A DNA stretch of 64,000 nucleotides, taken from Streptococcus oricebi (lineage in GTDB: Bacteria; Bacillota; Bacilli; Lactobacillales; Streptococcaceae). Shown piece after piece: positions 35,533-45,475 of this stretch. The notes under the pieces were generated by a model. It was not told the origin of the DNA and made no database searches. It saw only the letters and a list, made by a program, of their open reading frames with translations. Where the stretch lies: assembly GCF_017883985.1 (NCBI RefSeq), contig NZ_PRDG01000001.1:463024-527023 (forward strand), given 5' to 3'. A program made the position numbers and the translations under genes. The stretch's first letter is position 1. Each line of letters opens with the position of its first letter.

Positions 35533-36519
35533 TTAATTGGCAACCAAGTCATCCAAGGTCTCACCAATAAGGGCCAAGCGCTCAAGGACTTGGTCACGGG
35601 TCAATTGGTGCTCAGCAACATAGCGATTGCGGGGGTGGACACGACATTCATGCGAACAGCCACGGAGGTACTTGTGCTCATTTTCTTCAGAAGCCAAAAT
35701 TCGACGGTTACAGAAAGGATTGCCACAGTTGACATAGCGCTCACAAGGTGTCCCGTCAAACCAGTCTTTTCCGATGACGCGAGGATCTACATGGTTAATA
35801 TCAACAGCAATCCGCTCATCAAAGACATACATCTTACCGTCCCAGAGCTCTCCTTGCACTTCAGGGTCTTTCCCATAGGTTGCAATGCCACCATGAAGTT
35901 GGCCGACATCCTTGTAGCCTTCACGTACCATCCAGCCAGAAAACTTCTCACAGCGGACCCCACCTGTACAGTAGACCACGACCCGCTTGTCCATAAATTG
36001 TTCCTTGTTATCACGGACCCATTGTGGCAGTTCGCGGAAGTTGCGAATATCTGGACGGATAGCCCCCCGGAAGTGGCCCAAATCGTACTCATAGTCATTA
36101 CGAGTATCTAAAACAACTGTATCTTCATCCAAGAGAGCTTCCTTAAATTCCTTAGGCGAAAGATAGGCACCTGTCGTTTCCAAAGGATTGATGTCATCAT
36201 CAAAATCATTGTCCTCCAGACCCAGATGGACAATTTCCTTTTTATAACGGACAAACATCTTCTTAAATGCTTGCTCCTCTTCCTCATCAATCTTGAACCA
36301 CAAATCTTCCATACCAGGTAGACTGTGAACGTAGTCCATGTATTTTTGAGTGGTTTCATAGTCACCAGAAACAGTACCATTGATACCTTCATCAGCCACC
36401 AAAATCCGACCCTTGAGGCCAATCGACTTACAAAAGGCTAAATGATCAGCTGCAAACTTTTCAGCATTCTCAATCGGTAGGTATTTGTAGTAAAGTAGGA
36501 CGCGAATATCTTTTGCCAT
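35533..36519 (-). CDS. trhO: tRNA uridine(34) hydroxylase (rhodanese-related)
   Basis: The 328-residue protein has an N-terminal acylphosphatase-like domain ([32 protein letters not shown]), a central rhodanese domain with active cysteine in [15 protein letters not shown], and a C-terminal cysteine-rich part ([27 protein letters not shown]). This is the UPF0176/TrhO family, which forms 5-hydroxyuridine at the wobble base of tRNAs from prephenate-independent oxygen chemistry. Length is normal and the gene stands alone. Confidence 0.94.
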   Translation of the reverse strand: MAKDIRVLLYYKYLPIENAEKFAADHLAFCKSIGLKGRILVADEGINGTVSGDYETTQKYMDYVHSLPGMEDLWFKIDEEEEQAFKKMFVRYKKEIVHLGLEDNDFDDDINPLETTGAYLSPKEFKEALLDEDTVVLDTRNDYEYDLGHFRGAIRPDIRNFRELPQWVRDNKEQFMDKRVVVYCTGGVRCEKFSGWMVREGYKDVGQLHGGIATYGKDPEVQGELWDGKMYVFDERIAVDINHVDPRVIGKDWFDGTPCERYVNCGNPFCNRRILASEENEHKYLRGCSHECRVHPRNRYVAEHQLTRDQVLERLALIGETLDDLVAN

Positions 36520-36630
36520 AAGATTTCAACTCTCTTTTCTATATAAAATTGTCAGAATTTATAATTCATCACTTCATTATACTCCTCAACAAAGCCAACT
36601 GGCAATTTTTTTGACTGGAAATTTAAAAAG

Positions 36631-36652
36631 GCTCAAGACAAAAGTCTCGAGC
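36631..36652 (-). terminator. Terminator of the SAM-hydrolase / S-component operon
   Basis: GCTCGAGAC-tttt-GTCTTGAGC hairpin followed by CTTTTT on the minus strand. Confidence 0.9.
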
Positions 36653-36701
36653 TTCTACGAAATATTGAAATTCAGGCTTGACTTTTGCTCTCAAAAATCA
36701 A

Positions 36702-37247
36702 CTAATCTTTTTTCAAACTACCTGTTTGAGTCTGGGTCCGCGCATAAGCCAAGAGAAGAAGAGTTCCCGCAACTCCGACAGTCAGACCGTTACTGAGGGT
36801 AGCTACCAAGCCTTGGGCAAAAACCTTGTTCACCGGTTCCTTATAGATTAAGATGTCTCCAATTGGAGCGACTACAAGCCAAACCAAAGCATTGGCTACA
36901 AATTGAACCAGATTAAATTTCAAGATTTCCTTGCTAGAAAAATTCCCCTGTCTAAGCTGAATTTGGTTTTTAAGCAGGCCAACAAAGAGGCCAAATAAAC
37001 CACTGGCCAGCACCCAACTCCACCAGGGGCTACCGTATTGCAGAGCATCCTTGACTGCATGGCCAATAAAACCCGTTAACAAGCCGACCAAGGGACCAAA
37101 AATCAGAGCAAAGAGGGCCTGCAAGGCATATTGTAATTGGATACTGGTATTGGGAACAGGAGTCGGGATACTAATCATCCCAATCACTACAAACAAGGCC
37201 GCTCCAATTCCTGTTGCAACAACATTTTTAATAGAATTATCCTTCAT
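36702..37247 (-). CDS. ECF transporter S component (UPF0397 type)
   Basis: The 181-residue protein has about five to six helices and the UPF0397 pattern ([58 protein letters not shown]). S components bind one substrate and dock to an EcfT-ATPase module. In other streptococci a UPF0397 gene commonly sits next to a fused ECF ATPase and EcfT gene; here those are about 5 kb away (29352-31860). It follows a SAM hydrolase gene by 17 nt, so its substrate may relate to SAM, adenosine or methionine, but that is inference. Confidence 0.87.
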   Translation of the reverse strand: MKDNSIKNVVATGIGAALFVVIGMISIPTPVPNTSIQLQYALQALFALIFGPLVGLLTGFIGHAVKDALQYGSPWWSWVLASGLFGLFVGLLKNQIQLRQGNFSSKEILKFNLVQFVANALVWLVVAPIGDILIYKEPVNKVFAQGLVATLSNGLTVGVAGTLLLLAYARTQTQTGSLKKD

Positions 37248-37264
37248 TTTATCACTCTCCTAGC

Positions 37265-38113
37265 TTAGTTTTCAATGCGCTTGATTTCGATATGCCACTG
37301 GGCCCCAACTCCTACATTGTAGGCCTTGGCGAAAGAACCCTGGTTGATAGCCAGACCGACCCGATAAAGCGAGTTGATATAAAGAATGGGCTGACCAATC
37401 CTAACATCGGCAAAGGACTTGCCATAGGTCACCTGATTTTGATAGACCAGCATATCGTTATTGTAGATGGTGACCTCAAAACGTTGACCAAATTCTGGTT
37501 TCAGGGCTGTAAATTCTTCTCGGGTAATCGAAGTCCAAAGGGAACCAAAGCGAACATCTAGGATATCAACCGCTCCACGAACGAGATTTTCCTCAAAGAC
37601 CGTATCGACCACTTGCAACTCAACAATGCCCTCTACCGGAAGTTCTGGCCCCACCTCTTCAAAGCTAATGTGGCCGCTGGCTAGCTTAGCTCCTGTATAG
37701 GCATAGACATCGCGTCCGTGGAAGGTATAGGAATGCTCGGTATCCTTCCGACGATTGACGACCTCAGAGATTTCACGTACAGCCTGGATACCCACATGCT
37801 TTTTAATAAAGGAAAGGGTCCCATTATCAGGGGTGACAATATACTGATTAGTTGCGGTCAGGGCCACAACGCTCTTGCGACTAGAGCCAACTCCTGGATC
37901 GACAACAGAGACAAAGGTTGTCCCTTCTGGCCAATAGTTGATAGTCTGAAAGAGCCGGTAGCCCCCCTCAAAAATATTATAAGGGGTAATTTCATGGGTT
38001 AAATGGTGGATGTCTAGCGTCGACGATTCGACCTTGGCAACCCCAATCATAGCTGAAACAGCTCCATCAACCAAGCCAAAGTCTGATTGTAGAACTAATA
38101 AATTATTACTCAT
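37265..38113 (-). CDS. S-adenosylmethionine hydroxide adenosyltransferase (SAM hydrolase, DUF62)
   Basis: The 282-residue enzyme has the DUF62 signatures LQSDFGLVDGAVSAMIGV (substrate Asp), TFVSVVDPGVGSSRKSV, PDNGTLSF and HGRDVYAYTGA. Family members split SAM into adenosine and methionine using hydroxide; chlorinase and fluorinase are relatives. Length fits. It is translated with the UPF0397 S component, and its 110-nt leader at 38114-38222 looks structured. Confidence 0.92.
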   Translation of the reverse strand: MSNNLLVLQSDFGLVDGAVSAMIGVAKVESSTLDIHHLTHEITPYNIFEGGYRLFQTINYWPEGTTFVSVVDPGVGSSRKSVVALTATNQYIVTPDNGTLSFIKKHVGIQAVREISEVVNRRKDTEHSYTFHGRDVYAYTGAKLASGHISFEEVGPELPVEGIVELQVVDTVFEENLVRGAVDILDVRFGSLWTSITREEFTALKPEFGQRFEVTIYNNDMLVYQNQVTYGKSFADVRIGQPILYINSLYRVGLAINQGSFAKAYNVGVGAQWHIEIKRIEN

Positions 38114-38121
38114 TTTTATCC

Positions 38122-38234
38122 TTCCTAGGAAAGTTGATTGTTGGGCTAGGGAGAGGCGACCGTACCAGAACCAATCAGGTCTAGTAAGTTCTCTTATGAT
38201 GCCTTTTTCCTACCCCAGTCTAACTTCTATCATA
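38122..38234 (-). promoter_or_regulatory. Structured leader and -10 box of the SAM-hydrolase operon (riboswitch candidate)
   Basis: The minus strand has TATGAT at 38234-38229, then a leader with nested arms: GGGGTAGG (38216-38209) with CCTAGCCC (38150-38143), GGC (38203-38201) with GCC (38157-38155), AGAAC (38192-38188) with GTTCT (38171-38167). TTCCTAGGAA at 38131-38122 overlaps the ribosome-binding site. The structure is read by eye and matches no riboswitch class that I recognise. Confidence 0.45.
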
Positions 38235-38433
38235 TCAAAAAGCCCGATTTTTCTCTAATTGCTCTTAACTATAGCCTGTTATAGCTAAAAGAAAAGGGGA
38301 CCGGAGGTCCTCCCGAAAAGGAAGTCCATCCGCCCCTGTTCTTATCAGCCAAGCTAGAAGCAAAAAGCTAATTTTATTCTTTTTAGAAGGCTACCACTCC
38401 AGTAGCAGCCTCTCCATTTTAATCCTCCTGATC
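38235..38433. other. Remaining intergenic sequence with GC-rich hairpins
   Basis: Between the leader and the Trep_Strep-like gene there is a GC-rich imperfect hairpin at 38296-38337 followed by TTTTCTTTT on the minus strand, and a smaller one at 38391-38412. Either may terminate the upstream gene. I see no coding sequence. Confidence 0.5.
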
Positions 38434-39033
38434 TTAATCCTCCTGGTCTTGCTCCAGCTTTTTAGGCTTTAAAAAAATATATTTGGAGATTAGAGAGCCT
38501 AGTAGGGCTCCAATTGCTCCACTAATCAGGACCGAAAGCAGAAAACTAGAAATCGTTCTAGCATCGGTCGGCAAGAGGACATGATTGATATAATCAGACG
38601 ATTTTCCCCTGGCTACAAGACTAGCAATATAACTATCACGCGCCAACCACATGAGCAAAATCGGACCTGTCGTCACAAAGGAAAAACAAAGCATGGATAG
38701 TTGGTTGTAAACCTTCTTCTGATAAGAACCCAAGTAGGCCAGACCATCAGCCAAGAGACCAAAAATCAAACCTGGCAAGAGGGCTAGATAGATATGGCCG
38801 GTCAGCAAAAAGAAAGAGCCCATCAAAAGCCCAACCAGACTAATGGCTCCAAAACGGGCAATGCGAGGAACAAAGTAAAAATAGGGAATCGCACCAAAAA
38901 TCGCTGTCAGAGCCGGGGCATAAATCTTGGCCCCCGACTGGTCTACAAAACGGCTGAGCAGGGCTGCTAATGTCATCATTAAAAAGTAACTTAGGGCAAA
39001 AAGGGCCGTTTGTTTACTCGTTTCTTTTGTCAT
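38434..39033 (-). CDS. MptD-like (Trep_Strep family) putative ECF S component
   Basis: The protein of 199 residues from the ATG at 39033 has five to six helices and resembles the Trep_Strep family of integral membrane proteins (MTKETSKQTALFALSYFLMM, then TAIFGAIPYFYFVPRIARFG and GALLGSLISKYIFLK). These are viewed as S components of ECF transporters, substrate unknown. I prefer 39033 because GAGG lies 7 nt upstream; an open frame runs 31 codons further but would cross the promoter (extended -10 TGCTATAAT near 39070). Confidence 0.78.
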   Translation of the reverse strand: MTKETSKQTALFALSYFLMMTLAALLSRFVDQSGAKIYAPALTAIFGAIPYFYFVPRIARFGAISLVGLLMGSFFLLTGHIYLALLPGLIFGLLADGLAYLGSYQKKVYNQLSMLCFSFVTTGPILLMWLARDSYIASLVARGKSSDYINHVLLPTDARTISSFLLSVLISGAIGALLGSLISKYIFLKPKKLEQDQED

Positions 39034-39163
39034 TTCTAACCTCATCTTTATCTTACTGGCTCCATTATAGCATGATTTGAAGCTACTGTATAGACTTGGA
39101 CAAGCCTTACGCAAAAGTCTTTTCACAGCTTGAACTCCTTTTTAAGATTAGGGCTGCAAAGAT

Positions 39164-39209
39164 AAAAACTCGCCCCAAAAGCTGCTAAATAGGCTTTGGG
39201 ACGAGTTTT
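39164..39209 (-). terminator. metI terminator
   Basis: AAAACTCG-CCCAAA arms pairing TTTGG-CGAGTTTT with an 11-nt loop and a T-run on the minus strand, directly after metI. Confidence 0.88.
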
Positions 39210-39223
39210 AAAGTTGCATCAGG

Positions 39224-39925
39224 CTACTTATGGCTGAGTTTTTTTGTCAGGAAGTCACCGACAAATTGGATAATAAAGATTAGTAAAATAATTACCAAGG
39301 TTGCTGTAAAGGTGACATCATTATTAAAACGTTGATAACCGTAGGAAATGGCCACATTACCGATTCCGCCAGCTCCGACAGCTCCCGCCATGGCTGTTTC
39401 ACCAACCAGGGAAATCAAGGTAACTGTTGTCACCCGAATCAAATCAGGCAGACCCTCGCTTAGATAAACCCAGACAATGTCCCAGAAGGTTGCGCCTGAG
39501 GCCTGGGCAGCCTCAATCACACCACCATCCAACTCAGCTAGCACCACCTGAACCTGCCGAGCAAAGAAGGCAAAGACCGCAAAGGAGAGGGGCACCAGGG
39601 CCGCATTTGGTCCAATTCCTGTTCCGACAATGGCCTTGGAGAAGGGAGAGAGGAGGGCCAGAAGGATGATAAAGGGAATGGCCCTAAAAATCGAGGTCAG
39701 CTTATCTAAAATCCAGTAGAGAACCCGATTCTCCAAGACTCCCCCTGGAGCTGTCAAGACCAGAAAGAGACCAGTCACCAGTCCTAAAAGTCCACCGATT
39801 AGAAAGGAGACAAAGGTCATATAGAGGGTCAGATAAATAGCCGTTCCCCAGCCAGCCTGACCCGACCAGCCCATCTTATAAACATTTGGTAAAAATTCCT
39901 TGATAAAGTCTAATACTGCTTGCAC
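39224..39925 (-). CDS. metI: Methionine ABC transporter permease
   Basis: The 233-residue membrane protein has five helices and the EAA-type coupling motif EAAQASGATFWDIVWVYL. It is the permease of the MetNIQ methionine importer. Motifs such as RAIPFIILLALLSPFSKAIVG are typical of MetI/MetP. It is the last gene of the order metQ - M20 peptidase - metN - metI known from streptococci. Confidence 0.95.
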   Translation of the reverse strand: MQAVLDFIKEFLPNVYKMGWSGQAGWGTAIYLTLYMTFVSFLIGGLLGLVTGLFLVLTAPGGVLENRVLYWILDKLTSIFRAIPFIILLALLSPFSKAIVGTGIGPNAALVPLSFAVFAFFARQVQVVLAELDGGVIEAAQASGATFWDIVWVYLSEGLPDLIRVTTVTLISLVGETAMAGAVGAGGIGNVAISYGYQRFNNDVTFTATLVIILLIFIIQFVGDFLTKKLSHK

Positions 39926-39927
39926 TC

Positions 39928-40992
39928 TTATTCGCCTCCTTTAAGAACCTTAATGGCTACATTGGCTGCCGCCAGTCCTTCTTTTGCTGCCTGCAACTGC
40001 TCTGGACTTCCCGACAGGATACCGACTAGTTCTCCGACCGGGGTGGTGTCTAGAATTTCAATATTACCAAAGAGAATATTGGCCGATACACCAAAGCTCT
40101 TATACAAGTCATTGACAATGGCAGTATCCGTCGTTGCTCCAGAATACTTGAGATGAACCAGAATACTATCCTCAGGTAGGTTCTTGACAATATTTTGCCG
40201 GTAGATTTTAACCAAAGCTTCGTCAATTCCTGTCGCTGTGGTAATAAAGTCCTGGGTCAAGTCATTTTTAGGATTGGAGAAAATATCTAAGACTGATCCT
40301 TCTTCAATCAACTGTCCATCCTGCATGACTGCCACTCGATTAGCAATATCCTTGACAATCTGCATCTCATGAGTAATGAGCACCACTGTCAAGCCTAGGT
40401 CCCGATTCAGCTCTTGAAGGAGCCCTAAAATTTCCTTGGTCGTTTTAGGATCCAGGGCCGAGGTAGATTCGTCAGAAATCAAGATTTTAGGGTCATTAGC
40501 CAGGGCCCGGGCAATGGCGACCCGCTGCTTTTGACCACCCGATAGTTGGGAGGGGTAGTTTTCAGCCCTTTCAGCCAAGCCCACTTTTTCGAGTAGGGCC
40601 TGGACCTTGGCTTCCTTTTCCTCCTTAGTCATATCCGCATGCTTGAGAGCAAAGGCGACATTTTCCCGAGCGGTCTTTTGGTTCATCAGATTAAAATGCT
40701 GGAAAATCATCCCAATCTGACGCCGTTTCTGCCGCAAGCCTTCTGCTGTCAGCTGAATTTTCCCTTGATCAAACAGGAGGTCTCCGTCCACTGTAATCTG
40801 GCCGGCAGTTGGGACCTGTAAAAGGTTGACCACTCTGACCAGGGTGGACTTACCAGCCCCTGAATAACCAACAATTCCATAAATATCCCCTGGATTGATA
40901 TGGATACTGGTATCCTTTACGGCCTGAATCGTCCGTTTTTTCTGATGAAAGGTCACATCAATATGATCTAGTTTAATAATTGGATGAGTCAT
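39928..40992 (-). CDS. metN: Methionine ABC transporter ATPase
   Basis: The 354-residue ATPase shows Walker [15 protein letters not shown], signature [15 protein letters not shown], Walker [13 protein letters not shown] and a C-terminal NIL regulatory domain (about residues 265-340), which binds methionine in relatives and inhibits uptake. It overlaps the upstream peptidase gene by 20 nt and lies 2 nt before metI. Confidence 0.96.
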   Translation of the reverse strand: MTHPIIKLDHIDVTFHQKKRTIQAVKDTSIHINPGDIYGIVGYSGAGKSTLVRVVNLLQVPTAGQITVDGDLLFDQGKIQLTAEGLRQKRRQIGMIFQHFNLMNQKTARENVAFALKHADMTKEEKEAKVQALLEKVGLAERAENYPSQLSGGQKQRVAIARALANDPKILISDESTSALDPKTTKEILGLLQELNRDLGLTVVLITHEMQIVKDIANRVAVMQDGQLIEEGSVLDIFSNPKNDLTQDFITTATGIDEALVKIYRQNIVKNLPEDSILVHLKYSGATTDTAIVNDLYKSFGVSANILFGNIEILDTTPVGELVGILSGSPEQLQAAKEGLAAANVAIKVLKGGE

Positions 40993-42358
40993 AACTTGCG
41001 ATTATCTCCTCTATTAGTTCAATATGGGTGTAGTAGTCTGCAATTTTAACATTTTCGTCGCCACCATGATCTCGGCTATTGGGATTTCCTATCCCAAAGG
41101 CCGCAATCGGTGCTTCCAAGGCTTCAAAGACAGTGTGCATGGGCCCAGTTCCTGCGGTTGTCGGCAAGACTGAGACTCCAGCTGGATAGAAATTTTTAGC
41201 GATTTCAATCACATTTAGAATGGATGGTGCGCTCATATCAGAGCGATAACTCTTCTCACCCAAGGTATAGATGAGCTCCACCTTATCAAAACCATTCTTA
41301 TGCAACTGCCTCTCAATCTTATTTAGTACATCCTTAGGCTCTAAGCCCGGTACTAAACGTACTTCCATTTTGGCAAAGGCTGCCGCCGGTAAAATGGTCT
41401 TAACCCCCTTACCCTGATAGCCTGTTCCCATCCCCTCAATATTCAGGGCCGGTTCAAAATAAAAACGTCTGAGAAAGTCTTTCCGGTCTTTAACCAAGAG
41501 TGGGAGCTCCAAACCATAGATTCGCTGAAGTTCCTTATAGTCCCCATTGACATAGGTCTCCAGAAGCTCCATTTCCCTTTGATTGGGCTCTTTAATCTCC
41601 TCATATAGGCCATCAACCAAGAGGCGACCGTCGCTCGCTCTTAAACTAGCTAGGGCGTTTAGCAGATACCAGGAAGCTGAGTCGATAACCCCCCCAAAAC
41701 TGGAGTGAATATCCACGTCTGCACTCTTTACCACCATATCAAAGGTCACAATTCCCTTATTCCCGCCTGAGATTTCCAGACGACCACTTGCATCGGTCCG
41801 TCCCTGCTCCCAGACCAGAAGGTCCGCTCCGCGCAGGTGCTTACGATGTCTTTTAAGGTATTTGTCCAGGTCAGTTGAGGCTGATTCCTCTGCCCCTTCA
41901 ATAATAAAGGTGATATTGACTGGTAAATCGCCCATCCGCTTCAAATATCTACGGACGGCTGTCAAACGAGCTGTGATATGGCCCTTGTCATCATCCACTC
42001 CCCGGCCATAGATATGACCATAATGGACAGAAAGGGTAAAAGGAGCCTCCGTCCAAGGTTGGTCATCATCTGCTGGGACCGTATCATAATGATGGTAAAA
42101 AATAATGGTCTTAGCCTTGGGATTGGACGATTTAAATTCAGCAATAACAAAGGGAGCCGTGTAGGCATCATCGATTTGGACCTTGGCCCCTGCTGCTGTA
42201 AAAATTTCTCCCAAATAGTGAGCCACCTCATAGAGGCCTACCTGCTGGGCAAAGACTGACTTCTTAGCAATCAGGGTTCGCAAAACCTCAAAATAATGCT
42301 GGGTAACTTCATCTGTCTGGAATTTCTCAATCTGCTCTTGCTCTGTTGCAAAAACCAT
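40973..42358 (-). CDS. M20 family metallopeptidase in the met uptake cluster
   Basis: The 461-residue enzyme (start [13 protein letters not shown]) has the M20 zinc-site motifs [30 protein letters not shown] and the late HGGDENVKI. It resembles dipeptidase or succinyl-diaminopimelate desuccinylase-like proteins. In streptococci the same gene sits between metQ and metN, perhaps releasing methionine from peptides; that link is inference from context. I chose the ATG at 42358 by similarity to the streptococcal family; AGGAG is 14 nt upstream, a long spacing. Confidence 0.9.
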   Translation of the reverse strand: MVFATEQEQIEKFQTDEVTQHYFEVLRTLIAKKSVFAQQVGLYEVAHYLGEIFTAAGAKVQIDDAYTAPFVIAEFKSSNPKAKTIIFYHHYDTVPADDDQPWTEAPFTLSVHYGHIYGRGVDDDKGHITARLTAVRRYLKRMGDLPVNITFIIEGAEESASTDLDKYLKRHRKHLRGADLLVWEQGRTDASGRLEISGGNKGIVTFDMVVKSADVDIHSSFGGVIDSASWYLLNALASLRASDGRLLVDGLYEEIKEPNQREMELLETYVNGDYKELQRIYGLELPLLVKDRKDFLRRFYFEPALNIEGMGTGYQGKGVKTILPAAAFAKMEVRLVPGLEPKDVLNKIERQLHKNGFDKVELIYTLGEKSYRSDMSAPSILNVIEIAKNFYPAGVSVLPTTAGTGPMHTVFEALEAPIAAFGIGNPNSRDHGGDENVKIADYYTHIELIEEIIASYDSSNY

Positions 42359-42536
42359 AAAAGCTTCACTTTCTCCTATACATTTAATAGCAAAATCGGA
42401 GCTGAAACACAGGGCTCCAGCTCCTAAAGGCTTGATAGTCAAAGAACCTTGCTCGGACTACCTATGATTATTTGTGGACCCACTCCCTCTTTCATAACCA
42501 TTTCAAAACAGTCTGCCAAGGGCCTCACATCTTATA

Positions 42537-43370
42537 TTACCACACTGGTTGGTCCATTCCTTTTGAGGATTTTTCGATGACTTTTTTAACTTCATCTGTA
42601 TGGTAGGCCTTAATCAATTTCTCAATCGCATCGGCCTTGTCTGATTTTTTCCAGTCCTTTTTGGCTACAATAATATTGAACCATTGTTTAGAGTTTTCAT
42701 CTTTTGGCTCGATAAAGAGGGCTGTTTCAGGGTCAATCCCTGCTTCTGTAACAAAGGTATTGTTGATAACTGCTGCTGCTACCGACTCTAATGAACGGGC
42801 CGTTTGACTAGCCTCTAACTCAGTAATTTTAAGGTTTTTCTTGTTTTCCTTAATGTTAGCAACTGTCGCTAACTCTGTTCCTGAGACATCTAACTTAATC
42901 AAGCCAGCTGCTTGGAGCAAGTAGAGGGCCCGGCTTTCATTAGTCGGATCATTAGGGATAGCAATTTCAGCTCCGTCCTTGATGTCCTCAACCTTTTTAA
43001 CTCCTTGTCCTGGGTAAAGACGAATTGGAGCTAGGTAGGTGTCGGCAATAGCTGTCAAATCTTCCTTATTTTCCTTGTTCCAGTTTTTAAGGAAATTGTA
43101 GTGTTGGAAGGCATTGATATCAACTTCTCCCTCAGCAGTCGCCTTATTAGGCTGAGAGTAGTCGGTAAACTCAGTAAACTCGAGTTTAATTCCTTCCTTG
43201 TCCAAGAGCTCTTGAATCTTATTCCAACGAGCCTCCTCTGTTTCACTCTTGGTCATAATCCCAACTTTTAATGTTTTTGCATCTGATTTTGAGTTAGAGC
43301 CACAAGCAACCAACGTCAAAGTTGCCACTGCAATCAAGGCTCCTAGACCCAACCATTTTTTTAGTTTCAT
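42537..43370 (-). CDS. metQ: Methionine-binding lipoprotein
   Basis: The 277-residue lipoprotein has a signal peptide ending in LVAC (Cys about residue 22) and the MetQ/NlpA domain: KVGIMTKSETEEARW, EFTDYSQPNKA, NAFQHYNFLKNW, IAIPNDPTNESRALYLL. It captures methionine for MetNI. It leads the operon; upstream lie a 17-nt-spaced promoter (TTGTCA-GATACT) and a Met-box-like palindrome. Confidence 0.95.
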   Translation of the reverse strand: MKLKKWLGLGALIAVATLTLVACGSNSKSDAKTLKVGIMTKSETEEARWNKIQELLDKEGIKLEFTEFTDYSQPNKATAEGEVDINAFQHYNFLKNWNKENKEDLTAIADTYLAPIRLYPGQGVKKVEDIKDGAEIAIPNDPTNESRALYLLQAAGLIKLDVSGTELATVANIKENKKNLKITELEASQTARSLESVAAAVINNTFVTEAGIDPETALFIEPKDENSKQWFNIIVAKKDWKKSDKADAIEKLIKAYHTDEVKKVIEKSSKGMDQPVW

Positions 43371-43453
43371 TTGCTTTCTCCTTTAAAATTTAATACCTTA
43401 TCAGTATCTCATAGTTTGAGACCTCTGACAAATTGTTTTTTCTAAAAGAAATC

Positions 43454-43470
43454 TATAGTTACAGGCTATA
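43454..43470. promoter_or_regulatory. MtaR/MetR-like box upstream of metQ
   Basis: TATAGTT-ACA-GGCTATA is close to the streptococcal MtaR palindrome (TATAGTT-N3-AACTATA). It lies about 30 bp upstream of the metQ -35 element (TTGTCA), where a LysR-type activator binds. Confidence 0.65.
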
Positions 43471-43533
43471 CCCTGAAAGAAGCCCTCTTGGCCTCTCCCT
43501 GTGAGCTAGATTTGACTTAGAGGAAATATAAAA

Positions 43534-43562
43534 AGAGGCGGAGATTAAAATCTCCAACCTCT
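43534..43562 (-). terminator. Terminator after the cystine-type binding protein gene
   Basis: AGAGGTTGGAGATTTTAATC-type hairpin (AGAGG, GGAGATT / AATCTCC, CCTCT) followed by TTTTT on the minus strand. Confidence 0.92.
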
Positions 43563-43646
43563 AAAAGGCCTTAAAAAGAAGCTTGAGCTACTGGCCATTT
43601 GGCGCAAGCCTTTCAGGACCAACTTCTGCCCACTTTTTCTAGCTAA

Positions 43647-44489
43647 TTATTTAATATCCGCGGCTTCTGGTAGGTAGCTTGCTCCGAAGAATTCTTTGGA
43701 AAGTTTTTCCAGAGTTCCGTCTTCGTAAAGCTCCTTAATCCGCTTGTTGACAAAGTCTTTCAACTCATCTTGTCCCTTGGCTAGAAGGGGATAAACATAA
43801 GGTTGTTGATCGCTTGGCAATTCAATCACCTTGAGGTTATCTAATTTTTGGTTTTTAATGACAGTCTCTACACCAATCTTATCAAAAATCTTGTAGTCAA
43901 ACTTACCGTCATTCAGATGGTTCATAATTTGCTGGAAGTCTGCCTTGGTGTAGTTAATCTCTGTTGGATTGTCAGAGTGCTCCTCATTATATTTCTCCAA
44001 CTGGGCTGCTGTGGTTGTCCCCTGCACTACCTCGGTAGACTTGCCCCCGATATCATCCAAGGATTTGATTGAACTATCGTCTTTTTTGACAACTAGGACA
44101 TTGGGGTTCTTAGCGGTTGGAGCCGCATAGAGGTACTTGTCTGCCCTTTCCTTAGTATAGCTGATGTTGTTAACCGCCATCTGGTAGCGGTCACTATCTA
44201 GACCTGCAAAGATTCCTGACCATTCAGTGGTCTCAAACTTGACCTCATACTTTTCAGAATCCTTAAAAATAGCCCGAATGGTTTCGATTTCAAAACCGGT
44301 CAACTTGCCATTTTCTTCATAGTTGAAAGGCTTTGGTGAAGCGTTGGTTGCCACTGTGACAACTGTTTTTTTAGAAGAGTCAGATCCAGCTGAATCTTTT
44401 TTAGAAGCTGAGCAGGCTGCAAGAGCCGTCAGACCCAGTAATCCAACAGCTGTAATAGCTACATATTTTAATGTTTTTTCCAATTTCAT
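43647..44489 (-). CDS. Amino-acid (cystine-type) ABC substrate-binding lipoprotein
   Basis: The 280-residue protein (start [15 protein letters not shown], lipobox LAAC) is a family 3 solute-binding protein: [63 protein letters not shown]. These resemble TcyA/TcyK cystine binders. No permease or ATPase gene is adjacent, so it must work with a transporter elsewhere. The open frame starts 12 codons earlier, but GGAGG is placed for the ATG at 44489. The gene 44602-45408 is a diverged duplicate. Confidence 0.88.
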   Translation of the reverse strand: MKLEKTLKYVAITAVGLLGLTALAACSASKKDSAGSDSSKKTVVTVATNASPKPFNYEENGKLTGFEIETIRAIFKDSEKYEVKFETTEWSGIFAGLDSDRYQMAVNNISYTKERADKYLYAAPTAKNPNVLVVKKDDSSIKSLDDIGGKSTEVVQGTTTAAQLEKYNEEHSDNPTEINYTKADFQQIMNHLNDGKFDYKIFDKIGVETVIKNQKLDNLKVIELPSDQQPYVYPLLAKGQDELKDFVNKRIKELYEDGTLEKLSKEFFGASYLPEAADIK

Positions 44490-44601
44490 TTTAGCTTGTC
44501 CTCCATAAAAGTCTTTTTCTATCATAACAAAATTTTTAGACTTTGCCCAATAAAACTTCTTTATGGCCGAGATAGTTTTTCTTTATGACTAAGGGAGCTG
44601 C

Positions 44602-45408
44602 TTAACTTCCAGATAGCTCTTTTTCACTGGGTAAATAAGAGCCTCCCAAAAATTTCTGGCTCAATTTTTCCAGGCTACCATCCCGATACAATTCCTTGAT
44701 AACCCTATTAAATTCCTTCTGAAAAGCTGCATTCTCCTTAGCAAAAATCAGATAATTTAAGGGATTGCCTTCAAGCTCAACACTTGTCAAATTATAGCCT
44801 TTTTCAGCCACAATGCTATCAACCGAAATTTTATCAAAAATAAGATAGTCAAATTCGCCATTGTCCAAATCCATCAGACGCTTGCTCACATCTTCCCCAG
44901 AATAGTCAATCAGCGAAGGATTGTCCTGATGTTGCTGATTCCAGTCAGTGACAAGCTTAGCGGTTGAGGTTCCTGTGTCGTCTTGCGTTCTTTTACCCCC
45001 AATATCATCCAAGGAAGTAATTGCTGCCCCCTTCCTAGTCACTAAAACCAGGGGATTTCTGGCAATGGGAAGGGAATAGAGATACTTTGCTGCCCGTTCA
45101 TCTGTATAACTCAGATTGTTGGCCGCAACTTGGTAGTGCCCACTATCCAGGCCAGGAAAAATACTTTCCCAACTGGTTCGCTTAAATTCCACCTGATAAT
45201 CAGGCAATTTCTTATCAACCGCCTTTAAAACCTCAATATCATAGCCAGTCAAGTTGCCATCCTCTTCAAAAGCAAAAGGCTTGATGTCACCAGCGGTTGC
45301 TACAAGAATGGTTTGAGGTTGCTTGTCGGACTTTCTTTCAGCCTGCTTGCTTTGACAGGCAAAAAGCAAGGGACTAAGAAAAGTAGCTAGAAGAAGTAAT
45401 TTTTTCAT
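44602..45408 (-). CDS. Amino-acid ABC substrate-binding lipoprotein (paralogue)
   Basis: The 268-residue protein (start MKKLLLLATFLSPLLFAC, lipobox LFAC) shares the binding-protein layout of its neighbour: TILVATAGDIKPFAFEEDG, AANNLSYTDERAAKYLYS, STAKLVTDWNQQHQDNPS, FLGGSYLPS. It is probably a tandem duplicate with altered specificity. It is again without permease or ATPase genes. The ATG at 45408 has GAGGAG upstream; the longer open frame adds 54 unlikely residues. Confidence 0.87.
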   Translation of the reverse strand: MKKLLLLATFLSPLLFACQSKQAERKSDKQPQTILVATAGDIKPFAFEEDGNLTGYDIEVLKAVDKKLPDYQVEFKRTSWESIFPGLDSGHYQVAANNLSYTDERAAKYLYSLPIARNPLVLVTRKGAAITSLDDIGGKRTQDDTGTSTAKLVTDWNQQHQDNPSLIDYSGEDVSKRLMDLDNGEFDYLIFDKISVDSIVAEKGYNLTSVELEGNPLNYLIFAKENAAFQKEFNRVIKELYRDGSLEKLSQKFLGGSYLPSEKELSGS

Positions 45409-45475
45409 CAATAAGGGACTCCTCTCTTTTTTCTTATCATAGCAAAAGAAAGGAGTCCTGCCTATTATATTCTTT

